Positions 47,526 to 56,456 are shown, counted from the stretch's first letter. The stretch: DNA of 64,000 nt from VAZQ01 sp963816745 (GCA_963816745.1 CAWFLQ010000005.1:248001-312000), one strand, 5' to 3'. The notes: generated by a model from the sequence alone, not told the origin. A program made the numbers and translations.

Positions 47526-47855
47526 ATGCGCGACATCTTACCCCTGGTCGAAATGTACCTGACAGCCGAAAGCGCCCTGGTCGCCGCCGTTGATGCGGCT
47601 GGCGGCACGGTCTCGCTGCCGGACGGGCGAACCGTCTCGGTAAGCGACGCGGAGGACGCCACCGTTCCAACGAATACCGCATTGCGTGGGGTTCGATGGA
47701 CGAAGACCACGAGAATGACGGCCGCCAAGGTTGACGGTCGCACCACGGCAACGAAACGGTCGCACCCAGGCAACGAAACGGTCGCAGCCAAGCACCCCAA
47801 TAATAGTAAGACTGGGTGTATTAGAATTGGAGTCTTGCTAACGAGGCAAAACTGA
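47526..47855 (+). CDS. Hypothetical protein
   Basis: A 109-residue frame starting MRDILPLVEMYLTAESALVA. The first 50 residues look protein-like (AAVDAAGGTVSLPDGRTVSV), the last 60 are Thr/Lys/Arg-rich and include two copies of an 18-base repeat. No family is recognised, there is no good ribosome site, and codon use is less regular than in core genes. It could be a remnant. Confidence 0.35.
   Translation: MRDILPLVEMYLTAESALVAAVDAAGGTVSLPDGRTVSVSDAEDATVPTNTALRGVRWTKTTRMTAAKVDGRTTATKRSHPGNETVAAKHPNNSKTGCIRIGVLLTRQN
47747..47786. repeat. 18-bp direct repeat, two copies, 22-bp period
   Basis: GGCAACGAAACGGTCGCA occurs at 47747-47764 and again at 47769-47786, separated by four bases. A partial third (GACGGTCGCA) precedes them. 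Two units with a four-base spacer do not make a CRISPR; it may be a binding-site pair or slippage product. Confidence 0.6.
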
Positions 47856-47955
47856 ACTTAAGCGCGCTTCATATTTTTTGGCGCGTTTCGCGAAAGGGGG
47901 AGGACGAATAGCCAGAACCACATGGCTTGGCAGCACCTCCTCAATTCAGAACAAT

Positions 47956-49086
47956 TCAGGGCTGCCCAAGGACTTGCCGGCCTTGGGGAAGCGCTCTCAA
48001 GGTGGACGCTTTTTTGCGACGCGGCGTCTCGCTCTTTGTGCTGACACGTTTCGGACGGGCAGTGGTTGATATCGACGGTTGTGTCGGCGCCGATAGCGTG
48101 GGCGTCGTGGCCGTTGTCACCGACTGCGCGCTGTCAGCTTCCGAGTTCCCGGGTGGTTGCTGCGTGGGCTCATGATTGGCAGCCAATCCGAGCACCCTGG
48201 CTTTCTCGAAAGCCAGCTGCTCGCGAGCGTCCTGTGCGCTGCTCTCGGCGGCTTCTCTTGCCTGCCGCTCGACAGCTAACTCCTTGTGCGCTTCCTTGAT
48301 CGTTCGATTCGCAGCGGCCAGCGCGGACTGCGCGTTGTCAGCTTCCGAGTTCCCGGGTGGTTGCTGCGTGGGCTCATGATTGGCAGCCAATCCGAGCACC
48401 CTGGCTTTCTCGAAAGCCAGCTGCTCGCGAGCGTCCTGTGCACTGCTCTCGGCGGCTTCTCTTGCCTGCCGCTCGACAGCTAACTCCTTGTGCGCTTCCT
48501 TGATCGTTCGATTCGCAGCGGCCAGCGCGGACTGCGCATGAGTCAGCTCCGCTCGAGCAACATTCGCGGCGTTCAGTGCCGCAGCGTTCGCTGACCGCGC
48601 TTGTGCCAATTCCTCCTCATTCGTAGCGCGGTCGAACGCGATGCCTTGCAGGGCAGAGATTTTGCTCTCCAAGGTGTCGCGCTCACGACCGACCTCCTGA
48701 ATGACGTGCCACTCGAAGGCCAACATCGCTGCGAGGACCAGCATAAGAAGGGACTTCAAAATTGTCACCTGACTTGGCTGGCTGGATGACATGGCCTCTG
48801 GCACTATCGACTGGCTATCAGGGCCGTTGCTTTGAATGACAGCGAGCGGACCCGATCTCAGTGCAGCAAGTAGCCGACGCGATTCAATATCCTGCAGTTG
48901 AACTACGTCCCTTTGCAGCCTAGTCACTTGGGCTTCGATGCTGCGGACTCTGTTCCATGTTTTCCAAAGCAGCACTAAGACAGCAACTAGAGCAGCAAGC
49001 GCTGCGTAGGGCCAGTACTGATCGAAGAAATCAACCCAGTGCTGATCGAGGAAATCGACGCCTGCACCTAGCCACATGACGCGCAC
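47956..49086 (-). CDS. Membrane-anchored coiled-coil protein with internal 68-residue duplication
   Basis: A 376-residue protein. Two hydrophobic segments (YAALAALVAVLVLLW near residue 30 and ILKSLLMLVLAAMLAFEW near residue 115) flank a short helical region. Then follows a long coiled coil rich in Ala, Glu and Arg, and a Thr/Pro/Lys tail (SVTTATTPTLSAPTQPS). Residues from about 184 hold two nearly identical 68-residue units (start AQSALAAANRTIKEAHKELA). No family is recognised. It is like bacterial envelope spacer proteins or phage-tape-like fragments by shape only. It stands alone in accessory DNA. Confidence 0.7.
   Translation of the reverse strand: MRVMWLGAGVDFLDQHWVDFFDQYWPYAALAALVAVLVLLWKTWNRVRSIEAQVTRLQRDVVQLQDIESRRLLAALRSGPLAVIQSNGPDSQSIVPEAMSSSQPSQVTILKSLLMLVLAAMLAFEWHVIQEVGRERDTLESKISALQGIAFDRATNEEELAQARSANAAALNAANVARAELTHAQSALAAANRTIKEAHKELAVERQAREAAESSAQDAREQLAFEKARVLGLAANHEPTQQPPGNSEADNAQSALAAANRTIKEAHKELAVERQAREAAESSAQDAREQLAFEKARVLGLAANHEPTQQPPGNSEADSAQSVTTATTPTLSAPTQPSISTTARPKRVSTKSETPRRKKASTLRALPQGRQVLGQP
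48130..48537. repeat. 204-bp tandem duplication inside the coiled-coil gene
   Basis: Two adjacent units of 204 bases (48130-48333 and 48334-48537) are almost identical; I see a single clear base change (GCGCTGCTC against GCACTGCTC) plus differences at the edges. Being a multiple of three, it keeps the frame and doubles a 68-residue coiled-coil segment. The near identity points to a recent event. Confidence 0.85.
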
Positions 49087-49525
49087 TCCTGCGACAAGTG
49101 GGGCCTCCCAGCCCAGCGGGCCGTCCCAAGACGCAATACATCATCCGAGACGGCTCTGACCCGCCAACACAGGTGTCAGTGACTATGTCGGCGGGCTTAG
49201 ATTGAGAATTTAAACGACAATCTGCCGAGCGGATGGACGCTCTGTTCTTATGGTTAAGTCAGATGTCTCGCCCGTGCTCGGATACCGCTTCGCGCCGCCG
49301 CGTGGACAAGCCGGTCCAGCCGAGTTGCCAACCGACCGGATGACGGCGCGATAGTCGGAACGGCGCGGGTCCAGCCGTTGCCGCGCCTCATGGCCCGCTT
49401 TCCCGCAACTCCCTTATGGGGCGCGCCTCGCTTCATGCCCCTGCGCTCGGCGAAGGTATGAAACACGGATAGCCTACAGAGAACGAGCGGCTGCGGGCTG
49501 TACTGAAGGAAGCGCAAGAGGGTAC
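49087..49525. other. Gap with no supported gene
   Basis: The leftward frame at 49254-49517 (Arg-rich, MKRGAPHKGVAGKRAMRRGN) is open but lacks a ribosome site and family resemblance. The region probably contains decayed DNA leading into the binding-protein gene array. Confidence 0.4.
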
Positions 49526-49615
49526 GAGCTGGTGATCAACCTCAGGACCGCGAAGGCGCTCGGCCTCGAGATTTCGCCAATGCTGCTCGCTCTCGCCGAC
49601 GAGGTGATCGAATGA
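49526..49615 (+). pseudogene. 3' remnant of an ABC_sub_bind substrate-binding protein gene
   Basis: The frame ELVINLRTAKALGLEISPML then LALADEVIE and stop is the exact C-terminal pattern of this binding-protein family. Only about 29 codons remain. Its TGA overlaps the ATG of the next gene (ATGA), the arrangement found in tandem arrays of these genes, so it is what is left of an upstream copy. Confidence 0.7.
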
Positions 49616-50593
49616 AGCGGCGCGAGTTCATCACGTTGCTGCTCGGGGGCGCTGCGCTGGCCTCGCCGCGCCTTGCGCTCGCCCAGCGTGCCGCCAAGCC
49701 CGTTCCGCGGGTCGGCGTGCTGCTGTTCGGCACGCCCGACAACGATCCGAACTATGGCTCGTTCCGCCGCGCCCTGCGCGAGCTCGGATATGTCGAAGGC
49801 GAGACCATCGTGGTCGAGCCGCGCGCTGCCGAAGGCAAGCCCGAGCGATTACCGGCGCTCGCACGCGAGTTGGTTGCGGTGAAGCCTGATGCCATCTACG
49901 CGCTTGGCGGCGACGTGGCGCCGTTCGCGCGGGCGGCCACCAGCACGATCCCGATCGTCATGTCGGTGAGCAACGATCCCGTTCAGTCCGGTCTGGTGGC
50001 GAGCCTCGCGCGCCCCGGTGGCAACGTCACCGGTGTGACCTTCGTCTCGTCCGATCTTGCCGCCAAGCGCCTGCAGTTCTTGCGCGAGTTCGCGCCGCAG
50101 CTCGCGCGGGTCGCGGTGCTGTGGAATCCCGATCACGTCGATCCGGAATATCGGGAGACGCAGGCTGCCGGCAAGACCTTAGGCATCCAGGTTCACTCAT
50201 TGGAGGTGAGGACGCCGGCGGACTTCGAGAGCGCCTACCAGACTGCGCTGAGCGTACGCGCAGAGGCGCTGATTCCGGTATCGTCACGGCTGATGACGCT
50301 GGACCGCGCCGGCATCATCGGGTTTGCCGCCCAGCACCGTCTGCTGCTCGCAACCGGCTGGGGACCGTGGGCGCGCGAGGGCGCACTCTTGAGCTACGGG
50401 CCCGACCTCGACGATATCATGCGGCGTTCGGCAGCTCATCTGGACAAGATCCTACGCGGCGCCAAGCCGGCGGAGCTTCCGGTCGAGCAACCGACCGCCT
50501 TCCAGCTCGTGCTCAACGGCAAGACCGCCAAGACGCTCGGCCTTGACAATGCCGGAGAAGCTCGTCGCGTTGGCCGACGAGGTGATCGAATGA
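49612..50593 (+). CDS. ABC transporter substrate-binding protein (ABC_sub_bind), frameshift near the end
   Basis: A full-length binding protein starting MKRREFITLLLGGAALASPR, a Tat-like signal common in the family. VGVLLFGTPDNDPNYGSF, LRELGYVEGETIVVEPR and PIVMSVSNDPVQSGLVASLA are diagnostic. The literal frame continues to 50631, but after LNGKTAKTLGLD one extra base near 50548 leads to MPEKLVALADEVIE and stop at 50593, the normal family end. It is the one nearly intact member of a three-gene tandem array. Confidence 0.8.
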
Positions 50594-50770
50594 GGCGGTG
50601 CGAGTTCATCTCGCTGCTCGGCGGCGGGTAGCGGCGTGGCCGCTTGCGGCACGCGCGCAGCAGGCGGGCAAGCTGCCGACCATCGGCTTCCTAGTCTAGG
50701 AGCGAGCACATCGAATTGGAGCCTTGGACAACCGCCTTCGTGCGGCGACTGGGGGAGCTCGGCTGTGCCA
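50590..50770 (+). pseudogene. 5' remnant of a third ABC_sub_bind gene
   Basis: The ATG overlaps the stop of the previous gene and opens MRRCEFISLLGGG. It meets a stop, and the family sequence continues in another frame as AAWPLAARAQQAGKLPTIGF, then, after a gap, WTTAFVRRLGELG. Similarity fades by about 50770. It is a truncated, frameshifted copy. Confidence 0.7.
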
Positions 50771-50953
50771 CGGTTGGGGCACTGTGTAATTCCAGCCCCT
50801 CATGATCGGCAGGCAGTTGTGCAGCGGATCAGCCGCCGTTTTGGGCGAGGCCGCAAGCGTGTAGGCCGGGCGCGCAGGTGAGTCTGCCAGCGGCCTTAAG
50901 ACCGTCTTACTTCTTTGATCGGTTCCGTGTGGGGTTTTACGCGCGGGGGTACA

Positions 50954-51322
50954 ATGGCTCGATTTTGTTTTCCGGTGGGATTACTGATCGCGACGCTTGT
51001 CCTTCCCGGATGCGCGAGTCGGCAGCAAGCGGATTTGTCTCAGTGGCGCGACTACCGTGCTGATACGGAAGAGGAGCCGCCTGCACGCACTAAGGCGGCT
51101 TCGCGATCGCGGGAGGCACCGGGTGCAAAGTCAGCAGCTTCATCTGAGGTTATGGAAACGGGCGGCACAGTCGGCCGAACCCCCGCAACAATAGATGGAC
51201 CCAGACATTTGCGGCCGTTTCCCGCGCGCGGCACGCCAGAGCATGAGCAGCTTCAGGCGGAAGAAATTGAGCAAGAAAAAAGAGTGAACCGGGCGGTCAA
51301 CGGCATTTGCCGGGGCTGCTAA
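50954..51322 (+). CDS. Small lipoprotein
   Basis: Start MARFCFPVGLLIATLVLPGC: a short signal with a lipobox (LVLPGC) predicting lipidation at Cys20 and attachment to the outer membrane. The mature part is hydrophilic, rich in Glu, Arg and Ala, with two C-terminal cysteines (GICRGC). A run of G residues 4-8 bases upstream serves as ribosome site. No family is known to me. Its end overlaps the next, convergent small gene by four bases. Confidence 0.6.
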   Translation: MARFCFPVGLLIATLVLPGCASRQQADLSQWRDYRADTEEEPPARTKAASRSREAPGAKSAASSEVMETGGTVGRTPATIDGPRHLRPFPARGTPEHEQLQAEEIEQEKRVNRAVNGICRGC

Positions 51323-51528
51323 AAAGTCTCGCGCTGGCCGCCCCTTTTCGTTGTGCTGGCTAGTAGGTCGGCGCGCCGTTGATTGTCATAACTGCGGGCT
51401 AGAAAGAACCACTGGGCTTCAGTCTCCAGCCAGGATTGTCGGCGAGAGGGGTCCGCTGCCTGCTCGGCGTTGCGACGGCATTCGGCAGCTTTGGCGAGGC
51501 AAAGCTTGAACGACGCGTACATAGGCAT
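51319..51528 (-). CDS. Small helical protein of a rhizobial type
   Basis: A 69-residue protein (MPMYASFKLCLAKAAECRRN, then QSWLETEAQWFFLARSYD). The AAECRRNAEQA and WLE-x-EAQWFFLARSYD motifs recur in small hypothetical proteins that are abundant in Bradyrhizobium and relatives. The function is unknown. A second in-frame ATG two codons on is an alternative start. Confidence 0.6.
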   Translation of the reverse strand: MPMYASFKLCLAKAAECRRNAEQAADPSRRQSWLETEAQWFFLARSYDNQRRADLLASTTKRGGQRETF

Positions 51529-51631
51529 GGCGGGGTTATGCTTTTACAGGCGTGGTCGATCCATTCAATGGGGTCGTCCGCGCAAAGGTCTACAGTCGAA
51601 GCATGAAGATTTCCTAAGCCGCTACTCTCGT

Positions 51632-51721
51632 TCAACCCTCTGTCTGGCCCCAGAGCAAATGGACAAGGCCGGGCGTTGCGAGTGCGAATGCGACCACCGC
51701 GAAAGCCATCAAATCGATCAT
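51632..51721 (-). CDS. Possible 29-residue membrane microprotein
   Basis: MIDLMAFAVVAFALATPGLV then HLLWGQTEG and stop. One hydrophobic helix with a short polar tail. GAGGGAA lies about eight bases before this ATG, better placed than for the ATG two codons upstream (51727). It could be a stress-type microprotein. No relative is known to me, so it is listed with low confidence. Confidence 0.35.
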   Translation of the reverse strand: MIDLMAFAVVAFALATPGLVHLLWGQTEG

Positions 51722-52144
51722 GGTCATCTTCCCTCGATTGGGGTGGGCGATGCGTACATCATTGCGCATGAGGATCGCGGATGCCTGTGACGTTTCTCAC
51801 AGGTTTTGCAAAGATTTTTTGCCCACTCTCTTGGACTACCCGCCGTCTTTGGGCGCAGGCCGGAGGCCCATAACTCCCGCTCGTGCTCGGACAAGGACGC
51901 GCCGCGTCCACAACATATTACCTACATCCCTGAAATTCGACGCGAATTTTGCGCTCCTTCGGGAACAATCCTGCGAAAGCGCCGTTTGTGCGGTGACCGA
52001 CAAACGGTCGCAGGAGGGCCTCGCCCAGTGTCGCCATCCGCAGAGTTCCGTCCGCGCCCCAGAGTGCTTTCGATGGGGCGACGGAACACTGAGGGTTTGC
52101 TGCGGAGGGCAAGCCGCGCACGACTCCCCGGATCGACAGCTTCC
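51722..52144. other. Gap with no supported gene
   Basis: The frames across this stretch are overlapping and shadow-like on both strands. ACAAACGGTCGCAGG at about 52001-52015 resembles the 18-base repeat at 47747 by chance or origin. Nothing else is seen. Confidence 0.4.
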
Positions 52145-52489
52145 ATGGCGGGCAGGAAAAAACATACCGACACCGTGATCGCGGCGAAGCTGACGCAAGC
52201 AGATGCTTTGGCGACCGAGGGAAAAATACAGAGTGAAATTGCTCGCACGCTGGACGTGAGCGTGATGACATTGCATCGCTGGCGCAAACGGCTGCTGAGG
52301 GCTCATGTTGCAACACCGGTAACGAACGAGCCGATCGATCCCGGTCCAGGCGCCCGCGAAATCTCCGAACTTCAACTCGAAAATTCGCGACTGCGGCGAC
52401 TGGTGACCGACATGCTTCTTGAGAAGATGAGGCTGGAGGAGGAGAGTCTTCTAACCCGCCACGCCTTCCGAGGATGGGGATCGAAATAG
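52145..52489 (+). CDS. Transposase OrfA-like helix-turn-helix protein
   Basis: A 114-residue protein: TVIAAKLTQADALATEGKIQ and SEIARTLDVSVMTLHRWRKR form a helix-turn-helix, and ISELQLENSRLRRLVTDMLL is a leucine-zipper-like helix of IS3-type OrfA proteins. No OrfB integrase follows, so it is an orphan or a remnant. The ATG at 52145 has no strong ribosome site. Confidence 0.5.
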   Translation: MAGRKKHTDTVIAAKLTQADALATEGKIQSEIARTLDVSVMTLHRWRKRLLRAHVATPVTNEPIDPGPGAREISELQLENSRLRRLVTDMLLEKMRLEEESLLTRHAFRGWGSK

Positions 52490-52898
52490 CCGTACCCACT
52501 CGATGGTGCGCCAGCAGCTCCTAAAAGCACTCCAGCACAGGGACGACCACTGCGACGTGCTCGCAAAGTCGTGGAGGGCTACACCGGCCGCTGCGATGAG
52601 ACTGCCGCCAGACGATCCGCCGGGAAAGGCGAGACGCCGCGCTTCTGAAATGATGCCAGCGGCGATGCACGCGAGCGTGAAGGCGGCGTTCAAGATGGGT
52701 CATGGCTTCATCCGCTGGAATCGCTCGCGGATATCGTTAGTGGTCAGCTCTGCGGACTGCGGCGAGCCAGGAGGGCGCGCCAGGCTCGCCTTCTCAATCG
52801 CAAATCCGCAGCTAAGAACCAAATGTAATGCGCAACTGAGACGGCCCAGCGTGAAGGCGCCGCGGCCTTAGCTGCGCGCCGCTCACCGCCCTTGAAGA
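52490..52898. other. Gap with no supported gene
   Basis: Frames on both strands are open (for example leftward 52451-52693, MNAAFTLACIAAGIISEARR), but none has a family match or convincing start. The leftward one has one hydrophobic stretch and could be a membrane-protein fragment. Confidence 0.35.
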
Positions 52899-53168
52899 TC
52901 ATCGGACCGCGGGTGGAGACAGTTTGCCGATGATCTCGATCGGCTGTCCCAGCCAGTCCTCGACGTGCTTACGGTGCCACAGCAGGAAGCCGCGCTCATC
53001 GGTGGCCCAGTCCCTTGCCGGTTCCTGCGGGAACTCGCCGTGCCACTTGCCGATCGTTGGATCGCAAGCCGAGCACACGGTTGGCATTTCCCGCAGCCGG
53101 GCCGACCAGAAATGACAGAGCGCCGTGTCCTCGACGCAGCCGCATCGGCTGCACGGGAAGAGCGCCAT
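52899..53168 (-). CDS. Small cysteine-rich (zinc-ribbon-like) protein
   Basis: An 89-residue protein with MALFPCSRCGCVEDTALCHF and PTVCSACDPTIGKWHGEFPQ: two CxxC-type pairs that could bind one zinc. The C-terminal half (FLLWHRKHVEDWLGQPIEII) is also protein-like. AAGGA precedes the ATG by nine bases. Similar small proteins are, to my knowledge, common in rhizobial accessory DNA. The function is unknown. Confidence 0.6.
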   Translation of the reverse strand: MALFPCSRCGCVEDTALCHFWSARLREMPTVCSACDPTIGKWHGEFPQEPARDWATDERGFLLWHRKHVEDWLGQPIEIIGKLSPPAVR

Positions 53169-53452
53169 TGTTCCGGATCCTTACGTGGTGTTGTCCGCAG
53201 ATGGCCTCCGCATTGAGTCGAAGTTCGGCCGTTGCCGGTAATGCGGGACGGCGGCGCGCGCTTTTCCACAAGAGAAAATTTCGCGATCAAGAGAATGGCC
53301 GCCAGCGACGCCATCCGAATAACTACGTAGATATGCTGACACGCTACAGCTGGAACCTCTGAAATTAAATGTGCGCCACTAGTTTGGTACCGCTGCGTTC
53401 GACGCGAGTCACTTATCCTTCAGTGCGCTATCGAGGCCGGGGGTATGGGCTG

Positions 53453-53785
53453 ATGGCGACGAAGCGTACGCTGATAGATCACACGGTGCGGGACAAAACT
53501 GCACAGCCGACGGTCAAGCATGTCATCGGACCGTGCGGAGATCGTTTGACCCTCGCCGATCTGCCATTGCCCGACACCAAGCGCTGGGTGATCCGGCGCA
53601 AGGCGGAAGTCGTCGCCGCAGTGCGCGGTGGTCTATTGTCTTTGGAAGAGGCCTGTAGCCGCTACGCGCTTAATTCCGATGAGATCTTATCCTGGCAGCA
53701 GTGCATCGATCGCTTCGGAATGGCGGGGCTCCGCACGACTCGGAGGCAGTTCTACCTAAAGAAGTGTCGAGACTGGAGAGTGTAA
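53453..53785 (+). CDS. SciP-like (DUF1153) cell-cycle regulator paralogue
   Basis: A 110-residue protein whose core, KHVIGPCGDRLTLADLPLPD, TKRWVIRRKAEVVAAVRGGL, LSLEEACSRYALNSDEILSW and GMAGLRTTRRQFY, is a clear DUF1153 domain. In Caulobacter SciP binds the master regulator CtrA and blocks activation of its promoters in G1. The basic WVIRRKAEVVAAVR helix is intact. This copy lies in mobile-element-rich DNA, so the chromosome probably has the ancestral gene elsewhere. The start at 53453 (MATKRTLIDHTVR) adds a 20-residue extension. Confidence 0.8.
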   Translation: MATKRTLIDHTVRDKTAQPTVKHVIGPCGDRLTLADLPLPDTKRWVIRRKAEVVAAVRGGLLSLEEACSRYALNSDEILSWQQCIDRFGMAGLRTTRRQFYLKKCRDWRV

Positions 53786-53953
53786 GAACTCCTGCTCGAT
53801 ATTTTTCTGTGGCGTTGTCATTTCACGGGCCGCGCGACCAACCGGCTCTGCTGCTCGGGGTCGGTGATGTTGAATTTTTCAATCCATTCCTCGACCGCGC
53901 GTTCTCGCGGTGGGGAGCGCTGGATTTGAATCGGGGCTTGTTCGCCTCCGTCA

Positions 53954-54280
53954 GTGGTAAATCGGTCACTAGCGATGCGCGGCTTACTCCCCAAAAACTC
54001 CCCAAACCCCGCCGGGGTGGTCCTCGAGGCGACTTACGGCGGCAACTGTGTCGGCATCGCCAAGGGCAACGTGACCGAGTTCGTGGCCTCGAAGTGCAAC
54101 GACACCTATCTTTGCAATTATCGTGTTTACTACCAAAGCATGGGCGGCGACCCTGCGGAAGGCTGCGAAAAGGCCTTCAGGGTCACCTATAGCTGCGGCC
54201 GGAGGACGAAACCCGAAACCTGCGCGCTGGCGGCGGAGGCCGGCATGGGCGGCGAGGAAGGCGTTTGGTCAAAAAATTGA
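53954..54280 (+). CDS. Cysteine-rich hypothetical protein, probably a fragment
   Basis: From VVLEATYGGNCVGIAKGNVT through VASKCNDTYLCNYRVYYQSM to VTYSCGRRTKPETCALAAEA the sequence is strongly protein-like, with six cysteines in a pattern expected for an exported disulfide-bonded domain. The first 20 codons after the GTG at 53954 look random and give no signal peptide, so the true 5' end may be lost. No family is recognised. Confidence 0.45.
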   Translation: MVNRSLAMRGLLPKNSPNPAGVVLEATYGGNCVGIAKGNVTEFVASKCNDTYLCNYRVYYQSMGGDPAEGCEKAFRVTYSCGRRTKPETCALAAEAGMGGEEGVWSKN

Positions 54281-54345
54281 ACCGACCGCAAGGAGGCCGT
54301 TGCACGCTTGCGGGGACGGCGGGTAGTGGAGCGAATTTTGGCTGC

Positions 54346-54399
54346 CTAATGCAACGCGACGTCCGGCGCCCCGTGGCAGTGCTTGAACTTCTTGCCGGA
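54346..54399 (-). pseudogene. SEC-C motif remnant cut by the insertion sequence
   Basis: Leftward from the IS edge the frame reads SGKKFKHCHG, then APDVALH and stop. GSGKK(F/Y)KHCHG is the end of the zinc-binding SEC-C motif of SecA and many SEC-C proteins. The CxC part that should come before it is replaced by IS sequence, so the IS seems to have truncated such a gene; no 5' part is seen beyond the other IS end. Confidence 0.5.
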
Positions 54400-55636
54400 G
54401 CCCGTAAGGTCAAAAAAATCATCTGGGGCGCCCTGCCCGCTCATGCCGCCTCTTGATGGTAATAACGCAAGAGCCCGCCGAGGCGCTCGCGGCATTGCAC
54501 GGGCATGTCCTTGTCTGGAGGGAACAGCAAGATATTGCCCTTCCCCTGATGATTCCGCTCAGCATGGTAGTGCTCGACATATTCGCTCAGCGCCCGTCGC
54601 AACGAGCGCTCACCAAAGAGGATTACCTTGGACAGGCACTCGTGCTTGACCGATCTGACCCAGCGTTCCGCATAGGCATTCAGGTTCGGGCTTCGGGCGG
54701 GCAGCACGAGCGGCTCGACCCGGCCTGACGCGATGATCGCTCGGAAGGACTGGGTGTACTTCGTGTCGCGATCATGCAGGAGGTAGCGGCGGCCCCGCAG
54801 CGCGCCGCATCCCTCCATGGTCACGTTGCGGGCGATCTGCCGCATCCATGGCTCGTCCGGGTGAACCGTGACCCCGGCGATATCCACCCGGCGGCTTTCC
54901 AGATGGATGAGAAACAGCACGTAGTAGGTCACCAGACCGCGCAGCGTCATCACCTCCACGGTGAAGAAGTCCGTCCCCGCCAGCAGCGCCAGGTGGGTCC
55001 GAATGAAGGCCGACCAGGTGGTCGTGCGCTTGCGCTCGGGTGCGGGAGTCAGGCCGTGGCGTTGCAAGACATTGCCCACCGTCTGATCGCAGACCTCATA
55101 CCCCAGATTAGCCAACGCCCCCGCAATCCGGTCATAGCCCCAGTCACGGTTTTCCTCAGCCATGCGAACGATCAGTTGTTCGACCCTCTCGCCTGATCCG
55201 AGGCCTGCCAGGGCTTCGACCGGCCTTCGAGCCATCGAACTTGCGCGCGACCAACTTGCGGTACCAGGCCAGGATCGTGTCCGGCCGGGCCACATTGGCC
55301 ACTTCGCCCAGGATCTTGCGGCCCAGTCGATGACCGATCTCGCCGAGCGTGGCTCGCTCGGCGTCCGAGAGCTTCGGCTGCCCTTTCAACTGGGCTTTCA
55401 GGATTCGGTTTTCGGTGGTCAGATATTCGTTCCGCGCCAGCAGCTCCTGGTCCACCATCCCCGTGACGTAGACCAGGATGCGTGCCCAATCCATCAGTCT
55501 CACCCCTTCCCTAACAGCCGCCTCGAGCATTATGGGGGGCCCGCAAAAAGCGTATCGGATGAGATCCCGCGCTGCCATGCCGGGAATGGATAAATCCCCG
55601 TCATTTCTGCAGTTTCAATTTTTTGACCTTACGGGC
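54400..55636. mobile_element. Insertion sequence, 1237 bp, with 18-bp terminal inverted repeats
   Basis: GCCCGTAAGGTCAAAAAA at 54400-54417 is repeated exactly in reverse complement at 55619-55636. These ends enclose one leftward DDE transposase gene with 23 bases outside its stop and about 125 before its start. No target duplication is seen in the adjoining bases. I cannot give an ISfinder family. Confidence 0.7.
54441..55494 (-). CDS. DDE integrase-core transposase, one frameshift
   Basis: Start MDWARILVYVTGMVDQELLA at 55494. The N-terminal helical part ends at KAGRSPGRPRI; one extra base near 55196 moves the frame to GERVEQLIVRMAEENRDWGY. The retroviral-type core follows, with catalytic Asp in LAGTDFFTVEV, Asp in YLLHDRDTKYTQ and Glu in NAYAERWVRSVKHECL. 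Corrected length about 350 residues. It moves the IS bounded by the repeats at 54400 and 55636. Confidence 0.8.
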
Positions 55637-55741
55637 GTCGTCACCGTCTATCGCAAGCACCACAAGCCTGAGCTTGGCCCGGTGGGCGATTCGGTGGACG
55701 ACTCCGATTGGCCGACGACCTTAGCGGGCCATTGTGGGAAC

Positions 55742-55948
55742 TCAGTGATGCTGTGAAAATGCCCGAAGCCTGGAAGGGCGCGGCTTGACTTCGCTACGGT
55801 TCACCGTCTGAGCCTCCACGCGGTCCGCCGTCTTGCTTAATTCTTGCGCCAATTCGGTAAGCGCCGTCTTCACGTAAACATAGGTGGACACGTTTGCGAG
55901 TTCCAAACACTCCTTGGCGTGCTGACGATGTTCCTTCGGTGTTGGCAT
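55742..55948 (-). CDS. Small helical hypothetical protein
   Basis: A 68-residue protein (MPTPKEHRQHAKECLELANV, then YVKTALTELAQELSKTADRV). Ribosome site AGGAG is nine bases before the ATG. The RQHAKECLELAN motif recurs in small proteins of Bradyrhizobium and relatives. It is a single amphipathic helix pair by appearance; the function is unknown. Confidence 0.55.
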   Translation of the reverse strand: MPTPKEHRQHAKECLELANVSTYVYVKTALTELAQELSKTADRVEAQTVNRSEVKPRPSRLRAFSQHH

Positions 55949-56074
55949 GGCGCTGCTCCTAAGTCGTCAAGCCGTCACGCCTTGAGTCGTTCCAATGGAA
56001 CATTGCCTAGGCGTATGCTGACTACCCAAACAGCAAACCACAGGAGTTATCGACCTTACAGCAGCGAGAGTTCA

Positions 56075-56428
56075 ATGAAGCGCTTGCTCATCGTCGCTTC
56101 GGCCGCCCACTCGCTGTTCTCGTTGCAGCTCGGCGACGCCTACGCTGGCGGTCCCTATGACGGCGAGTGGACCGGTTCCGCGACATCGACCGGCGGGCGA
56201 TGCAAGCCAGCCATTGTTACGCTGACCGTCGAAGGCAAGGTCGTGACAGGCCAAGCAAGGTTTGACCTCGATGCGCCAAACATCAACGGGACGGTTCGGG
56301 AAGACGGTGCGTTTGGAGCCACGATAGGCTGGCAGCCCCTCACGGGGAAGTTCATCCAGGATGAGTTTGAAGGGACCTTCAAGGGTTCCGGTTGTGTTTG
56401 GAAAATGCTTCTCAAGCGCACGAAGTAG
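56075..56428 (+). CDS. Small secreted protein
   Basis: A 117-residue product with an N-terminal signal (MKRLLIVASAAHSLFSLQLG, cleavage near AYAGG). The mature part, GPYDGEWTGSATSTGGRCKP, TLTVEGKVVTGQARFDLDAP and INGTVREDGAFGATIGWQPL, looks like a beta-rich domain with two cysteines. Similar small periplasmic proteins occur in rhizobia, but I cannot name a family. Confidence 0.6.
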   Translation: MKRLLIVASAAHSLFSLQLGDAYAGGPYDGEWTGSATSTGGRCKPAIVTLTVEGKVVTGQARFDLDAPNINGTVREDGAFGATIGWQPLTGKFIQDEFEGTFKGSGCVWKMLLKRTK

Positions 56429-56456
56429 CTGTGCGCCACCACCGGGCGGGACCACT

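Noticed and set aside
47747..47786. CRISPR-like direct repeats
   Set aside because: Only two 18-base units with a four-base spacer and no cas genes; no CRISPR array was seen anywhere in the window.
52451..52871. Small genes on either strand
   Set aside because: Overlapping open frames without ribosome sites, family motifs or consistent codon use.
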